Shown here: positions 46,889 through 59,300 of the stretch, in pieces | Layout of the letters: every line of letters starts with the position of its first letter | Numbering within the stretch: the stretch's first letter is position 1 | Assembly: GCA_949752795.1 (NCBI GenBank) | Contig: OX457064.1 | Span: 40,172,368-40,236,367 of the forward strand | DNA from: Hyperoodon ampullatus | Taxonomy: Eukaryota > Chordata > Mammalia > Artiodactyla > Ziphiidae | Reading direction: 5' to 3' | Length of the DNA: 64,000 nucleotides | The notes under the pieces: model-generated | What the model was told of the DNA's origin: nothing | Database searches by the model: none | Seen by the model: only the letters and a program-made list of their open reading frames with translations | Position numbers and translations under genes: made by a program

Positions 46889-48814
46889 ATTAGAGTTACA
46901 GCTAATAACCCAAAAATAATATAAAATGGAATTCAACCTGAAAGAAGACAAAAAAGGAAAAGAGGAAAAAGATAAGAAATGAGACAATTAAGAAACAAAT
47001 AATAAGGAGGTAGTTTAATCAATAATATCAATAATCACATTCAACATAAATGATCTAAACACTCCAATTAAAAGACAGAGATTGCTAGATTGTATAAAAC
47101 AGTAAGATCCAAATACAACTGCATGAAAGAAACCCACTTTAAGTATACAGACAGTAATGGATGAAAATTAACGGAATAGGAGAAAATACCATAGTAGCAT
47201 TAGTGAAAACAATGCTAAAGTGGCTGTCGTAATTTAAGACATAAGAGATTTTAGAACTAAGAATATTAAAGAGGCTAAAAACGGTCATTTCATAATGATA
47301 AAGGGATCAATATAAATATAAGATAAATGTAACAGTCCTAAATGTGTGTACACTAAATAACAGAGCTTCAAAATACATAAAGAACAAACTGATGATACTA
47401 TAAGAAAAACATAAACAAAACCATATATGTAGGACCAGAATGCATCCTTCTCTCAATGACTGATAGATCAATTAGACAGAACATCCTTAAGGATATAAAA
47501 ACCATGACCAAAATTACCAACCAACATGAACTAATTGATATTTATGAAACACTCCATTCAACAACAGATTATACATTCGTTTCAAGTGCACACAGAACAG
47601 TTACCAAGAAAGGCTTTATTCAGGGCCATAAAAGAAGTCTCAATTTAGAAAGTCTCAAATTATACAAAGTGTGTTCTCTGACCATAATGGAATTAAATTA
47701 GTAACCAATAACAGTAAAATATTAGGAAAGTCCCAGAATATTTGGAAACTATTAATATAAGACAAAATTTTAAATAATCCATAAATCAAAGAATATATGA
47801 AAAAAGAAATTAGAAAGCATTCTGAACTGAAGAAAAATGAAAACACAACCTATCAAAAATTCTGAGATGCAGATGAAACTGTACTAAAAGATAAAAGTAT
47901 AGCACAAAATATCTATGTTAAAAAGAAAATTATCAAATCAGTAGTCATCTATATTCAGAAACTAGCAAAATCTGAGAAAATTAATCACAAAGGAAACACA
48001 AGAAATGAAATAGTAATTATGAAAAACAGAAATAAATGGAAACAAAATAAATAAAAGTGAAAACTGTTTCTTTGAAAAGACCAATAAAACTGATAAACTT
48101 CAAACCAGATGGATAAAGAAAATAAGTGAGAAGGCACAAATTACCAAATTTGGAACAAGAGAGGTGATGTCATTACAAATTTTAAACACACTCAAAGAAT
48201 AATAAGGGAATATAATAAATTTTACGACAATAAATTTGACAATTTAAAGAAATGAAAAACTTCCTTGAAAGACCCTAACCAACAAAGCTCACTCAAAAAG
48301 AAATAGGTCATTTGAATAGCCTTAAATCTATTAAAGTAATCAAACTATTAGTTAAAATCTTCCTATAATGAAAAATCCACGATCAGATAGTTTCACTGGA
48401 AAATTCTACGGAATGTTTACATTCCACAAAAAATCTTCAAGAAAACTGAAGAAGGAACATTTCCTAACTCTGTGTGGCCATTATGATCCTGATCCAAAAC
48501 CACAAAAATATTACAACAGAAGAAAGCTAGATATGAGTATCCTTTATGATCACAGATGTAAACATTCCTAAAAAGTTTTAGCAACTCAATCCACCAATAT
48601 GTAAAAAAAATGCATCATGACTAATGGGGTTTATCCCAGGGGTGCCTGCTTAGTCTCACTTGAAGATTAACCAACGTAATTCTCCATATTAACAGCTTAA
48701 AAAGGTAAAACCATGTGATCATCTGAATAGCTGCAGAAAAAGTGTTTGACGAAATACACTATCCATTCCTGATAAAAACTTTCAGCAGTAAGAACAGAAA
48801 TGAACTTCAAACTA

Positions 48815-49308
48815 CAAGGAGATCATGAGTTGGTTTACTACTGGACTGGAAAAGCTCTTTACCTCTCCGGATGCCTGGGTACCTGGTTTGCAACTTTAGG
48901 ACCAGATAAAGGCAGCAGGTTTTATGATGTGCTGTTTAAGGTCTGAAACTCTTCTGATGAACTTCTTGGTCAGTTTCTTTACTGATGCTTGCAACTAGTG
49001 TAACCACTTTGACAACCTCGCTTGAAAGATTAAATGGCCAATGAAAGCTTCTCAGGGAACTCTCCTGAAGCCAACATTCCTTGCTCAGATCAGCCAGTTC
49101 AAGCTGGAGACACAGTATGGTACACGTGTGGTACATGTGTATGAACCAGGAACTCCCCTGTGGAATGTCTCTCAGCCCCTTGCTGCTTGCCTGCATTCTC
49201 TTTCTCATTCTGTACCTTATCCTTTGCCTCTAAACAGTACCCTCAAATATGTGTGCTCTGTGGAGTCTGGTGAATGCTTTCAAATATCAATAATGATAAA
49301 AATCTTTG
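48815..49308. mobile_element. LTR-like insertion (about 490 bp) inside the L1
   Basis: The L1 ORF2 match stops after 'aacagaaatgaacttcaaac' and resumes at 'atggcatctacaaaaaacta' (49321-49340). The insert is GC-balanced, has no L1 or SINE match and has an LTR-like size. Near its right end it has 'gaataaa'-like sequence but no clear poly-A signal. Family and exact ends are unknown. The frames at 48936-49319 within it are not convincing. Confidence 0.45.
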
Positions 49309-49835
49309 CAATCTGTTAAATGGCATCTACAAAAAACTAACAGCTTATACTTAATGGTGAAAGACTAAATATTTTCCTCTAAAGTTAGGAACAATGCAAG
49401 GTGGTAATAATTTTCATTATTTCTGTTCAACATTACACTGGAGATTCTAGCCTGTGCATTCAGGTAGAAGAAGAACTAAAAGGCAATCGTCTATGTACAA
49501 AATCCTACAAAATTTACAAAACAAGCTATCAGAACTAGTAAATGAGTTTAACAAGATTGCAAGGATACAAGATCAATTTACAAAATTAATCACAGTTCTA
49601 TTATATTATCAGTGAATAATTGGAAACTGAAATTATGAAAATAATGCCACATAATAATATCAAATATATGAAATATTTAGGTATAAATTTGAAAGAACTG
49701 GTGCAAGACCTATACACTAAAAATTACAAAACATTCCTGGGATAAAATAAAGACCTAAGTAGATGCAGAAATATCTTGAATCCATAATTTGGATGACTCA
49801 ATATTGTTAAGACATTAATTCTTTGCAAATTTATC

Positions 49836-49960
49836 TTCCTTTTTTTTTTTTTTTGGTTGCACCATGCAGCTTGCAGGATCTTAGTTCCCCGACCAAGGGT
49901 TAAATCTGGGCCACCATAGTGAAGGTGCCGAGTCCTAAACACTAGACCGCCAGGGAATTT
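49836..49960 (-). mobile_element. Artiodactyl tRNA-derived SINE (older, short), antisense
   Basis: The + strand reads T tail (49840-49854), 'ggttgcaccatgcagcttgc', 'aggatcttagttccccgacc', 'gtgccgagtcctaaacacta' and 'gaccgccagggaattt'. This is the Glu-type tRNA SINE common to cattle and whales. It is inserted in L1 ORF2. Confidence 0.88.
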
Positions 49961-50248
49961 CTCTTTAGATTCAATGCAGTCCCAATCAAAATCCCTGTAG
50001 GCTTTATTTTACAAATCAACAATTTGTTTCTCAAATTTATGTGGAAATACTAAACGTTTGCCTTTCAAAGACACTGTTATTAAAACAAAAAGGCAAGAAA
50101 AGGACTGGGATAAAATATGCCTAAGACATGTATCTGAGAAAGAACTTATGTCTCGAATATATAAAGAATTCCTCTAAATCAATAATTAGAAAATTACACA
50201 ACTTAAAAATGGGTAAAATATTTTAAGACACTCCTATTTTGATGTTTA

Positions 50249-51054
50249 TCTTTTTATGTGGGTAAGCCTGGCATAGCCTACATTTCTTTAGGCTACCAAC
50301 ACCAATCACAATTAACAAAGATGTTTTAAATACGTCCAAACCTATAAAGAAGGATTTAAATGAAATCTGCTGCCATAAAATCTGTATTTTTTCCTAGAGT
50401 CTTTATGAAAGTTATAAATGGAATAAACTACTGTGAATATTCAAACTACTGAATACAGCAGTTCAGCAATGCTATAACACTCTTCCTGTTCAATTTTGGT
50501 GCCTTGTTTTGTTTGGTAGTCTAGACATAGCCTGTTTCTTAGACATGTTTATAAATGGATTGGAAAGGTGGTCTAAATAAAGGCATTACTGAAATACAAA
50601 GCATCTTTTTGTTATACATTGTTGTTATTAAGAAAAGATTCCAAAAGAGGGCTTCTGGCAATGAGTCATATATTCTGACAGATGTTTTCTACAGATGAGA
50701 GTTCAGCTCCACCCTTCCCAACAATGTAAGTTTTAGAAGGAGAGGTCTGTCTTTTGGAGCCCTTGGGAAATAAGTTGTAGTGTAGACTGTGTTTCTTAAA
50801 ACCACTCCTATCATTGTTTGAAATCCAACGGCAAAGGTCTTTTCTGGTAAATAAATGATTTTGAAACTTTAAAACTTTTAACGTGCTTTGTTCCTTGATT
50901 CAAAACTACAGTCTTGCAAGAGAACTTGAAAAACAAAGGAATGGAGAAACACTAGGAAAGCTAATTTTACTTCATGAATGTGAAATTAAGTGTGAAGACA
51001 AAGATTCCTTGCAGCCTAAAATATGGAAGAAGCTTAAGAAATTGCCTGACCCAA
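50249..51054. other. No recognised element
   Basis: Unique-looking sequence. Nothing identified. Confidence 0.42.
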
Positions 51055-51335
51055 TTTCCTTCTTTCACAGATAAGGAAACTGAGGCCCAGAGTGAGTAGG
51101 AGTAAGGAGGCAGGAGTGGAAACCAACAAGCCAAGATCCTACTTCTAGTTCAGTGTTCTTCCCATTACACCTTCTAGAATGACAGGAGGAAATAATCTCT
51201 GACAAAATAATTAAAAACACTTAGAGGGGTCAAATAAATTGCCCAAGGTCATAAAGCTAGTAAGTGGCAATGCTAGGACAATAATCTATATATCTGAGAC
51301 CCCAAAGACCATGATTTATACTATACCACTATATT
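51055..51335 (-). mobile_element. MIR SINE(s), antisense
   Basis: 'ttcacagataaggaaactga' (51064-51083) and, separately, 'ttgcccaaggtcataaagct' (51239-51258) with 'agtaagtggcaatgc' are reversed MIR. Either one MIR is split or two copies are present. Confidence 0.72.
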
Positions 51336-51814
51336 CTTTATATAGTATTATAAAACTAATTAAAATATATTTTTGTTAAAATATATTTGAGTTCCATGAA
51401 TGAAACTTTCTGGTTTGACTCAACATTGTATTCTTTACCATATCACAAATACACAATAAATGTTGGATATTCATTCACCAATTCACAAATATTGAATGAT
51501 TTTAATGTATATAATGTTTAACCTGACGCATACCAACTACATACTTAGGAGACAATGGACGTTTGTGCTGGTTATAATTTTTTCTCCTCTGAAACTCTCT
51601 TAGAGATGTCTTTTCATGACCCAAGATGATCTGGAGCAGTGAAGAAAGTTTCTAGTTGATTTAATTTACTCATAGGGAAAAAAATAATAAAGGAATTATA
51701 TAGATTTCTATTGATATATAGGCATAGACATATGCAATTCTACCATTAATTTCATTTTCCTAGAGGAATTAAGAGAAATTGGACTGAAAGAAAGGTGAGA
51801 AAATACTCCAATAT
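51336..51814. other. No recognised element
   Basis: AT-rich, nothing identified. Confidence 0.4.
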
Positions 51815-52136
51815 AAAATTAAAAGTTAGGGACTTTCCTGGTGGCGTAGTGGTTAAGACTCCACCTGCCAATGCAGGGGACATGGGTTCAAGCCCTGGTC
51901 CTGGAAGATCCCACATGCCGCGGAGCAACTAAGTTGAGCCGATGCACTGCAACTACTGAAGCCCATGTGCCTAGAGCCCATGCTCCGCAACAAGAGAAGC
52001 CATTGCAATGAGAAGCCCGCATACCACAACAAAGAGTAGCCCCTGCTCGCTGCAACTAGAGGAAAGCCCACCCACAGCAATGAAGACCCAACGCAGCCAA
52101 AAATAAATTTAAATTTAAAATAAAAATTAGAAGTTA
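51815..52136 (+). mobile_element. CHR SINE, long form, with 14-bp target duplication (one mismatch)
   Basis: The body is 51829-52122. Head 'gggactttcctggtggcgta', B-box-like 'gggttcaagccc', long 3' block ending 'gaagacccaacgcagcc', then a degraded A/T tail. The duplication is 'aaaattaaaagtta' (51815-51828) against 'aaaattagaagtta' (52123-52136). Confidence 0.93.
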
Positions 52137-52139
52137 AAA

Positions 52140-53084
52140 AGAAAGGTGAAAAAATGAACAAAGGAAAATTTCCCTAGTATAAATGTATTTATCTTGATTC
52201 CCCTAGTAATCTGGGATTTGCTCCTGGCACATCTCTCTCTAGCTATAATTTCTCATTTTCTATTTCTCTTTCAGTGTCTCAATCTTCCATCTTTTAAAAC
52301 ACATTCACTGAAATATGATTACTGCCTGTAAATCTAGCCCTATACTACCACTGTAATCACTGTTATATTGAAAATCAGTATGAAGTTACGAAACAATATT
52401 TTGTAGGGAAATAACATCGTAAACTTGTTTATACATGCCTCTCACAAATATGCTAAAAATTGGCTGTGCCTTAAAAATATAGCATATGAAGTACTGTGCA
52501 AAACATACTACTTCTGGCAAGCATAATCTCAATTCTTTTATTCTTTGTAAATACTTCAATTATGTCTGCTAAGTAGTTTTAAAATTTCCTTTAACATACT
52601 GCCATGATTAAGAGCAGACTGTACAAGGCTGATATATTTTACATGTTTTTAAAGTGCATGTGCATGTGGTGAGTTTTCTGTAGTTATATGTGCATTCAGA
52701 TAAATGAAGTCTTTTTCTCCATGTATTCCTTGCTTAACGTAAAATCCAAAAAAAAAATGAATTGTGGTTAGTTTAATGTATTTTTAATCATTCTGAGTAC
52801 AACTGTTTAAAGTATAAAGTTTAAAATACTATATTCAAACAGAAGAATACATTTAATCTTAATAAACTACACCAAAGTAAAGATGTAAATAGCATATTAA
52901 TAAAGAACAACTCTTACATATAAAGTTTAATAAAATCTGAGAAACAGAACTTAGTAAATAATTTCCAAAACAATTTAGTAAGATGTAGTAAATAAGAAAA
53001 TGAATAAAAGTAATGAAGATGCAAATTAATACCTCGGCAAACATAAAAAGATCCTCATCTTCATTAATTTAATATAACTAAAAT
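52140..53084. other. No recognised element
   Basis: AT-rich. Nothing identified. Confidence 0.42.
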
Positions 53085-53283
53085 GATATTATACTTTTTA
53101 CACAGCTACTTAACTAAATCAAAACTGATAGAATACAATGTTGTCAAGGATGTGGTAAAAGGGCACTCAAATATTTGGTGTGAGTAGATATGAGTTTTGA
53201 AGCGTAGTCTGGGAATATGTATATAATTTTAAAATTTGTCTACTCTTTGGCTCAATGATTCAGCCTTTAAGAATCTACTTTTC
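53085..53283 (+). mobile_element. Very old L1 (L1ME-like) ORF2 end, left part
   Basis: 'tgttgtcaaggatgtggtaa' (53140-53159) and 'tcaatgattcagcctttaag' (53252-53271) match the old L1 ORF2 end in order. L1-B is inserted right after it. The rest probably resumes at about 61365. Confidence 0.6.
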
Positions 53284-55239
53284 GAGGGACTTCAAGACGG
53301 CGGAGGAATTAAGACGTGGAGATCACCTTCCTCCCCACAAATACATCAAAAATACATCTGCATGTGGAACAACTCCTACAGAACACCTACTGAACGCTGG
53401 CAGAAGACCTCAGACTTCCCAAAAGGCAAGAAAATCCCCACGAACCTGGGTAGAACAAAAAACAAAGAAAAAATGAGAAAAAAGAATTGGGATGGGACCT
53501 GCACCTCGGGAGGGAGCTGTGAAGGAGGAAAAGTTTCCACACACTAGGAAGAAACTGCACTGGCGGAGACGGTGAGTGGGTTGGGGGGAAGCTTCGGAGC
53601 CACGGAGGAGAACGCAGCAACAGGGGTGCAGAGGGCAAAGTGGAGAGATTCCTGTACAGAGGATGGGTGCTGACCAGCACTCACCAGCCTGAGAGGCTTG
53701 TCTGCTCACCTGCCAGGGCGGGTGGGGGCTGGGAGCTGAGGTTTGGGCTTCAGAGGTCAGACCCCAGGGAGAGGACTGGGGTTGTCTGCGTGAACACAGC
53801 CTGAAGGGGGCTAGTGCACGACAGCTAGCCGGGAGGGAGTCCAGGAAAAAGTCTGGACCTGCCTAAGAGGCAAGGGACCATTGTTTCAGGGTTCATGAGG
53901 AGAGGGGATTCCTTCCCTGTCTGCCCAAAGAAGGCAGAGCACCGCCTAAACGACCTCCAGAGACAGGTGTGAGCTGCGGCTATCAGCTCGGACCCCAGAG
54001 ATGGGCATGAAACGTTAATGCTGCTGCTGCAGCCACCAAGAATCCTGTGTGCAAGTACAGGTCACTATTCATACCCCCTGGGAACCTGTGGAGCACAGCA
54101 CTGCCAGGGTCCCGTGATCCAGTGACAACTTCCGCGGGAGAACACACAGTACACCTCAGGCTGTTGCAATGTCACACCAGCCTCTACTGCGGCAGAATCG
54201 CCCTGCATTCCAATTATAACTACCACACACCGCCCTCTCCCCGGCCTGAATGAGCAAGAGTCCCCTAATCAGCTCCTGCTTTAACCCCATCCTGTCTGGG
54301 TGAAGAACAGATGCCCTCAGGCAACCTACACAGAGAGGAGGGGCCAAAACAAAACTGAACACCAGGAGCTGTGTGAAAAAAGAAGAGAAAGGGAAATTTC
54401 TCCCAGTAGCCTCAGGAGCAGCAGATTAAATACCCACAATCAACTTGATGTACCCTGCATCTGTGGAATACCTGAATAGACAACGAATCATCCCAAAATT
54501 GAGGCAGTGGATTTTGGGAGGATTTGTAGATTTGGGGTTTGCTGTCTGCAACTGATTTGTTTCTGATTTTCTATGTTTATCTTAGTTTAGCTTTTAGTGC
54601 TTGTTATCATTGGTGGATTTATTTATTGGTTTGGTTGCTCTCTTCTTTTTTTATTCTTATTATTATTATTTACTTTAATAATTTTTAAAAATGTATTTAT
54701 TTATATATTTTTTCTTTCTTTTTTTCTCCATTTTCTTCTAAGCCACGTGGCTGACAGGGGCTTGGTGTTCCAGCCTGGTGTCAGGTCTGAGCCTCTGAGG
54801 TGGGAGGGCCTAGTTCAGGACATTGGACCACCAGAAACCTCCCAGCCCCATGTAATATCAATCAGCGAGAGCTCTCCCAGAGATCTCCGTCTCAATGCTA
54901 AGACTCAGCTTCACACAAAGGCCAGCAAGCTCTCTGCTGGACACCCCATGCCAAACAATTAGCAAGACAGGAACACAACCCCACTCATTAGCAGACAGGC
55001 TGCATAAAATCATACTAAGTTCACAAACACCCCAAAACACACCACCGGATGTGGACCTGTCACCTAGAAAGACAAGATCCAGGCCCACCCACCAGGAAAT
55101 AGGCACCAGTCCCCTACACCACGAAGCTACACAAGCCACTGAACCAACCTCACCCACTGGGGGCAGACACCAAAAACAATGGGAACTATGAACCTGCAGC
55201 CTGCGAAAAATAGACCCCAAACACAGTAGGTTAAACAAA
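53284..55239 (+). promoter_or_regulatory. L1-B 5'UTR / internal promoter
   Basis: GC-richer leader of 1,956 bp. It has a YY1-like start 'caagacggcgg' (53293-53303), differing by one base from the site in L1-A. The rest shows no likeness to the L1-A leader except for the last ~50 bases before ORF1. Short frames within it are chance. Confidence 0.7.
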
Positions 55240-56330
55240 ATGAGAAGACAGAGAAACACGCAGTAGATAAAGGAGCAAGGTAAAAACCCACCAAAACGAA
55301 CAAATGAGGAGGAAATAGGCAGTCTACCTGAAAAAGAATTCAGAGTAATGGTAGTAAAGGTGATCCAAATGCTTGGAAATAGAATGGAGAAAACACAAGA
55401 AACGCTTAACTAGACCTAGAAGAATTAAAGAGCAAACAAACAATGATGAACAGCACAATAAATGAAATAAAAAATGCTAGAAGGAATAATAATAGCTGAG
55501 CATAATAGCTGAGGCAGAAGAACGGATAAGGGACCTGGAAGATAAAATAGTGGAAATAACTACCACAGAGCAGAATAGAGAAAAAAAGAATGAAAAGAAT
55601 TGAGGACAGTCTCAGAGACCTCAGGACAACATTAAACGCACCAACATTCGAATTATAGGGGTCCTAGAAGAAGAAGAGAAAAAGGAAGGGTCTGAGAAAC
55701 TATTTGAAGAGATTATAGTTGAAAACTTCCCTAACATGAGAAAGGAAATAGTCAAACAACTCCAGGAAGCGCAGAGAGTCCCATACAGGATAAACCCAAG
55801 GAGAAACACGCCAAGACACATATTAATCAAACTATCAAAAATTAAATACAAAGAAAAAATATTAAAAACATCAAGGGGGGGCTTCCCTGGTGGCGCAGTG
55901 GTTGAGAGTCCACCTGCCAAAGCAGGGGACACAGGTTCGTGCCCTGGTCCAGGAAGATCCCACATGCTGCAGAGCAGCCGGGTCTGTGAGCCATAGCTGC
56001 TGAGCCTGTGCATCCGCAATGGAGAGGTCACAACAGTGAGAGGCCCACGTACCACACACAAAAAAATAAAAACAGCAAGGGAAAACAACAAATGAAATAC
56101 AAGGGAATTCCCATAAGGTCAACAGCTGATCTTTCAGCAGAAACTCTGCAAGACAGAAGGGAGTGGCAGGACATTTTTAAAGTGATGAAAGGTAACAATC
56201 TACAAGCAAGATTACTCTACCCAGCAAGGATCTCACTCACATTCAACGGAGAAATTAAGACAAGCAAAAGCTAAGAGAATTCATCATCACCAAACCAGCT
56301 TTACAACAAATGCTAAAGGAACTTCTCTAG
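55240..56330 (+). pseudogene. L1-B ORF1, inactivated and split by a SINE
   Basis: The inferred start is the ATG at 55240. A TAG follows after 8 codons (55264), then small indels in the coiled-coil part around 55480-55520, including a short duplicated 'ataatagctgag'. The RRM-like part ('attataggggtcctagaaga') and the block before the C-terminal domain are kept. A CHR SINE with its duplication (55878-56081) interrupts it. The end is TAG 56328-56330. Without the insert it is about 295 codons, normal for the family. Confidence 0.92.
55864..56081 (+). mobile_element. CHR SINE, short form, inside L1-B ORF1
   Basis: The body is 55878-56067. Head 'gggcttccctggtggcgcag', body with several CpG-to-TpG/CpA changes and an A-rich tail. 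The target duplication is 'aaaaacatcaaggg' (55864-55877) against 'aaaaacagcaaggg' (56068-56081), one mismatch. It lacks about 20 bp in the 3' half compared with other short copies. Confidence 0.95.
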
Positions 56331-56388
56331 GCAGGAAATACAAGAGAAGGAAAAGACCTACAAAAACAAACCCAAAACAATTAAGAAA

Positions 56389-59300
56389 ATGGTAATAGGA
56401 ACACACACACTGACAATATCTCAAATGTAAATGGATTAAATTCTCCAACCAAAAGACACAGACTGGCTGAATGGATACATAAACAAGACCCGTATATATG
56501 CTGTCTACAAGAGACCCACTTCTGACCTAGGGACACATACAGACTGAAAGTGAAGGGACGGAAAAAGATATTCCATGCAAATGGAAAACAAAAGAAAGCT
56601 AGAGTAGCAATTCTCATATCAGACAAAATAGACTTTAAAATAAAGACTATTATAAGAGACAAACAAGGACACTACATAATGATCAAGGGATCAATCCAAG
56701 AAGAAGATATAACAATTTTAAATACTTATGCACCAAACATAGGAGCACCTCAATACATAAGGCAAATGCTAACAGCCATAAAACAGGAAATCGACAGTAA
56801 GACAATAGTAAGCGACTTTAACACCCCACTTTCACCAATGGAAAGATCATTCCAAAATGAAAATAAGTAAGGAAACACAAGCTTTAAATGATACATTAAA
56901 CAAAATGGACTTAATTGATATTTATAGGACATTCCATCCAAAAACAACAGAATACACATTCTTCTCAAGTGCTCATGGAACATTCTCCAGGACAGACCAT
57001 ATCTTGGGTCACAAATCACACCTTGGTAAATTTAAGAAAACTGAAATCATATCAAGTATCTTTTCTGACCATAACACTATGAGACTACACATCAATTACA
57101 GGAAAAAAATCTATAAAAGATACAAACACATGGAGGCTAAACAACACACTACTAAATAACAAAGAGATCACTGAAGAAGTCAAAGAGAAAATCAAAAAAA
57201 ACCTAGAAACAAATGACAATGAAAACATGATGACCCAAAACCTATGGGATGTAGCAAAAGCAGTTCTAAGAGGGAAGTTTATAGCATACAATCCTACCTC
57301 AAGAAACAAGAAACATCTCAACTAAACAACCTAACCTTACACCTAAAGCAATTAGAGAAAGAACAAAAAAACCCCAAAGTTATCAGAAGGAAAGAAATCG
57401 TAAAGATCACATCAGAAATAAATGAAAAAGAAATGAAGGAAACAATAGCAAAGATCAATAAAACTAAAAGCTGGTTTTCTGAGAAGATAAACAAAATTGG
57501 TAAACCATTAGCCAGACTCATCAAGAAAAAAAGGGAGAAGACTCAAATCAATAGAATTAGAAATGAAAAAGGAGAAGTAACAACTGACACTGCAGAAATA
57601 CAAAAGATCATGAGAGATTATTACAAGCAAGTATATGCCAAAAATATGGACAACCTGGAAGAAATGGACAAATTCTTAAAATCACAACCTTCTGAGACTG
57701 AACCAGGAAGAAAAAGAAAACATAAACAGACAAATCAGAAGCACTGAAATTGAAACTGTGGTTAAAAATCTTCCAACAAACAAAAGTCCAGGACAAGATG
57801 GCTTCACAGGCGAATTCTATCAAACATTTGGGGAAGAGCTAACATCTATCCTTCTCAAACTCTTCTAAAATATAGCAGAGGGAGTAAAATGCCCAAACTC
57901 ATTCTACAAGGCCACCATCACCCTGATACCAAAACCAGACAAAGATGTCACAAAGAAAGAATACTACAGGCCAATATCACTGATGAACATGATATAAAAA
58001 TCCTCAACAAAATACTAGCAAACAGAATCCAATAGTACATTGAAAGGATCATACACCATGATCAAGTGGGGTTTATCCCAGAAATGCAAGGATTCTTCAA
58101 TATACACAAATCAATCAATGTGATATACCATATTAACAAACTGAAGAATAAAAACCATATGATCATCTCAATAGATGCAGAAAAAGCTTTTGACAAAATT
58201 CAACACCCATTTATAATAAAAACTCTCCAGAAAGTAGGCAGAGAGGGAACCTACCTCAACATAATAAAGGCCATATATGACAAGCCCCAACCAACATCGT
58301 TCTCAATGGTGAAAAACTGAAATCATTTCCTGTAAGATCAGGAACAAGACAAGGTTGCCTACTCTCACTGCTATTATTCAACATAGTTTTGGAAGTTTTA
58401 GCTACAGCAATCAGAGAAGAAAAAGAAATAAAAGGAATCCAAATTGGAAAAGAAGAAGTAGAACTGTCACTGCAGATGACATGACACTATACATAGAGAA
58501 TCCTAAAGATGCTACCAGAAAACTACTAGAGCTAATCAGTGAATGTGGTAAATTTGCAGGATACAAAATTAGTGCACGGAAATCTCTTGCATTCCTATAC
58601 ACTAATGATGAAAAATCTGAAAGAGAAATTAAGGAAACACTCCCATTTACCACTGCAACAAAAAGAATTAAATACCTAGGAATAAACCTACCTAAGGAAA
58701 CAAAAGACCTGTATGCAGAAAACTATAAGACACTGATGAAAGAAACTAAAGATGATACAAACAGATGGAGAGACATACCATGTTCTTGGATTGGAAGAAT
58801 CAACATTGTGAAAATGACCATACTACCCAAAGCAATCCACAGATTCAGTGCAATCCCTATCAAACTACCAACAGCATTTTTCACAGAACTAGAACAAAAA
58901 TTTCACAATTTGTATGGAAACACAAAAGACCCCGAATAGTCAAAGCAATCATGAAAAAGAAAAACAGAGTTGGAGGAATCAGGCTCCCTGACTTTAGATT
59001 ATACTACAATGCTACAGTAATCAAGACAGCATGGTACTGGTACAAAAACAGAAATATAGATCAATGGAACAGGACAGAAAGCCCAGCAATAAACCCACAC
59101 ACATATGGTCACCTTATCTTTGCTAAAGGAGGCAAGAATATACAATGGAGAAAAGACAGCCTCTTCAATAAATGGTGCTGGGAAAGCTGGACAGCTACAT
59201 GTAAAAGAATGAAATTAGAATACTCCCTAGCACCGTATACAAAAATAAACTCAAAATGGATTAAAGACCTAAATGTAAGGCCAAACGCTATAAAACTCTC

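Larger units (their letters stand above)
46889..50234 (+). mobile_element. L1 5'-side part, sense (right half of an inverted L1)
   Basis: L1 from the ORF1-ORF2 spacer through most of ORF2: 'caatcacattcaacataaat' style spacer/start (47030-47050), 'aagaaacccactttaagtat', endonuclease ('gcacacagaacagttaccaa', 47588-), RT ('gatagtttcactggaaaatt', 'ggtttatcccaggggtgcct') and on to 'acttaaaaatgggtaaaata' (50201-50220), then 'gacactcc'. It is interrupted by an LTR-like insert (48815-49308) and a SINE (49836-49960). Its end in L1 coordinates lies about 25-35 nt from where the 46330-46888 part begins. Confidence 0.8.

Noticed and set aside
48936..49319. Frames of about 90 codons on both strands as genes
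   Set aside because: They overlap each other on opposite strands inside an LTR-like insert in an L1, with no domain recognised.
53236..54253. Frames of about 70-100 codons on both strands, possible gene with Ser/Pro-rich protein
   Set aside because: This is the L1-B 5'UTR.
54597..55259. Membrane-like hydrophobic frame (54597-54962) and others
   Set aside because: Part of the L1-B 5'UTR. The hydrophobicity comes from a T-rich tract near 54640-54730.
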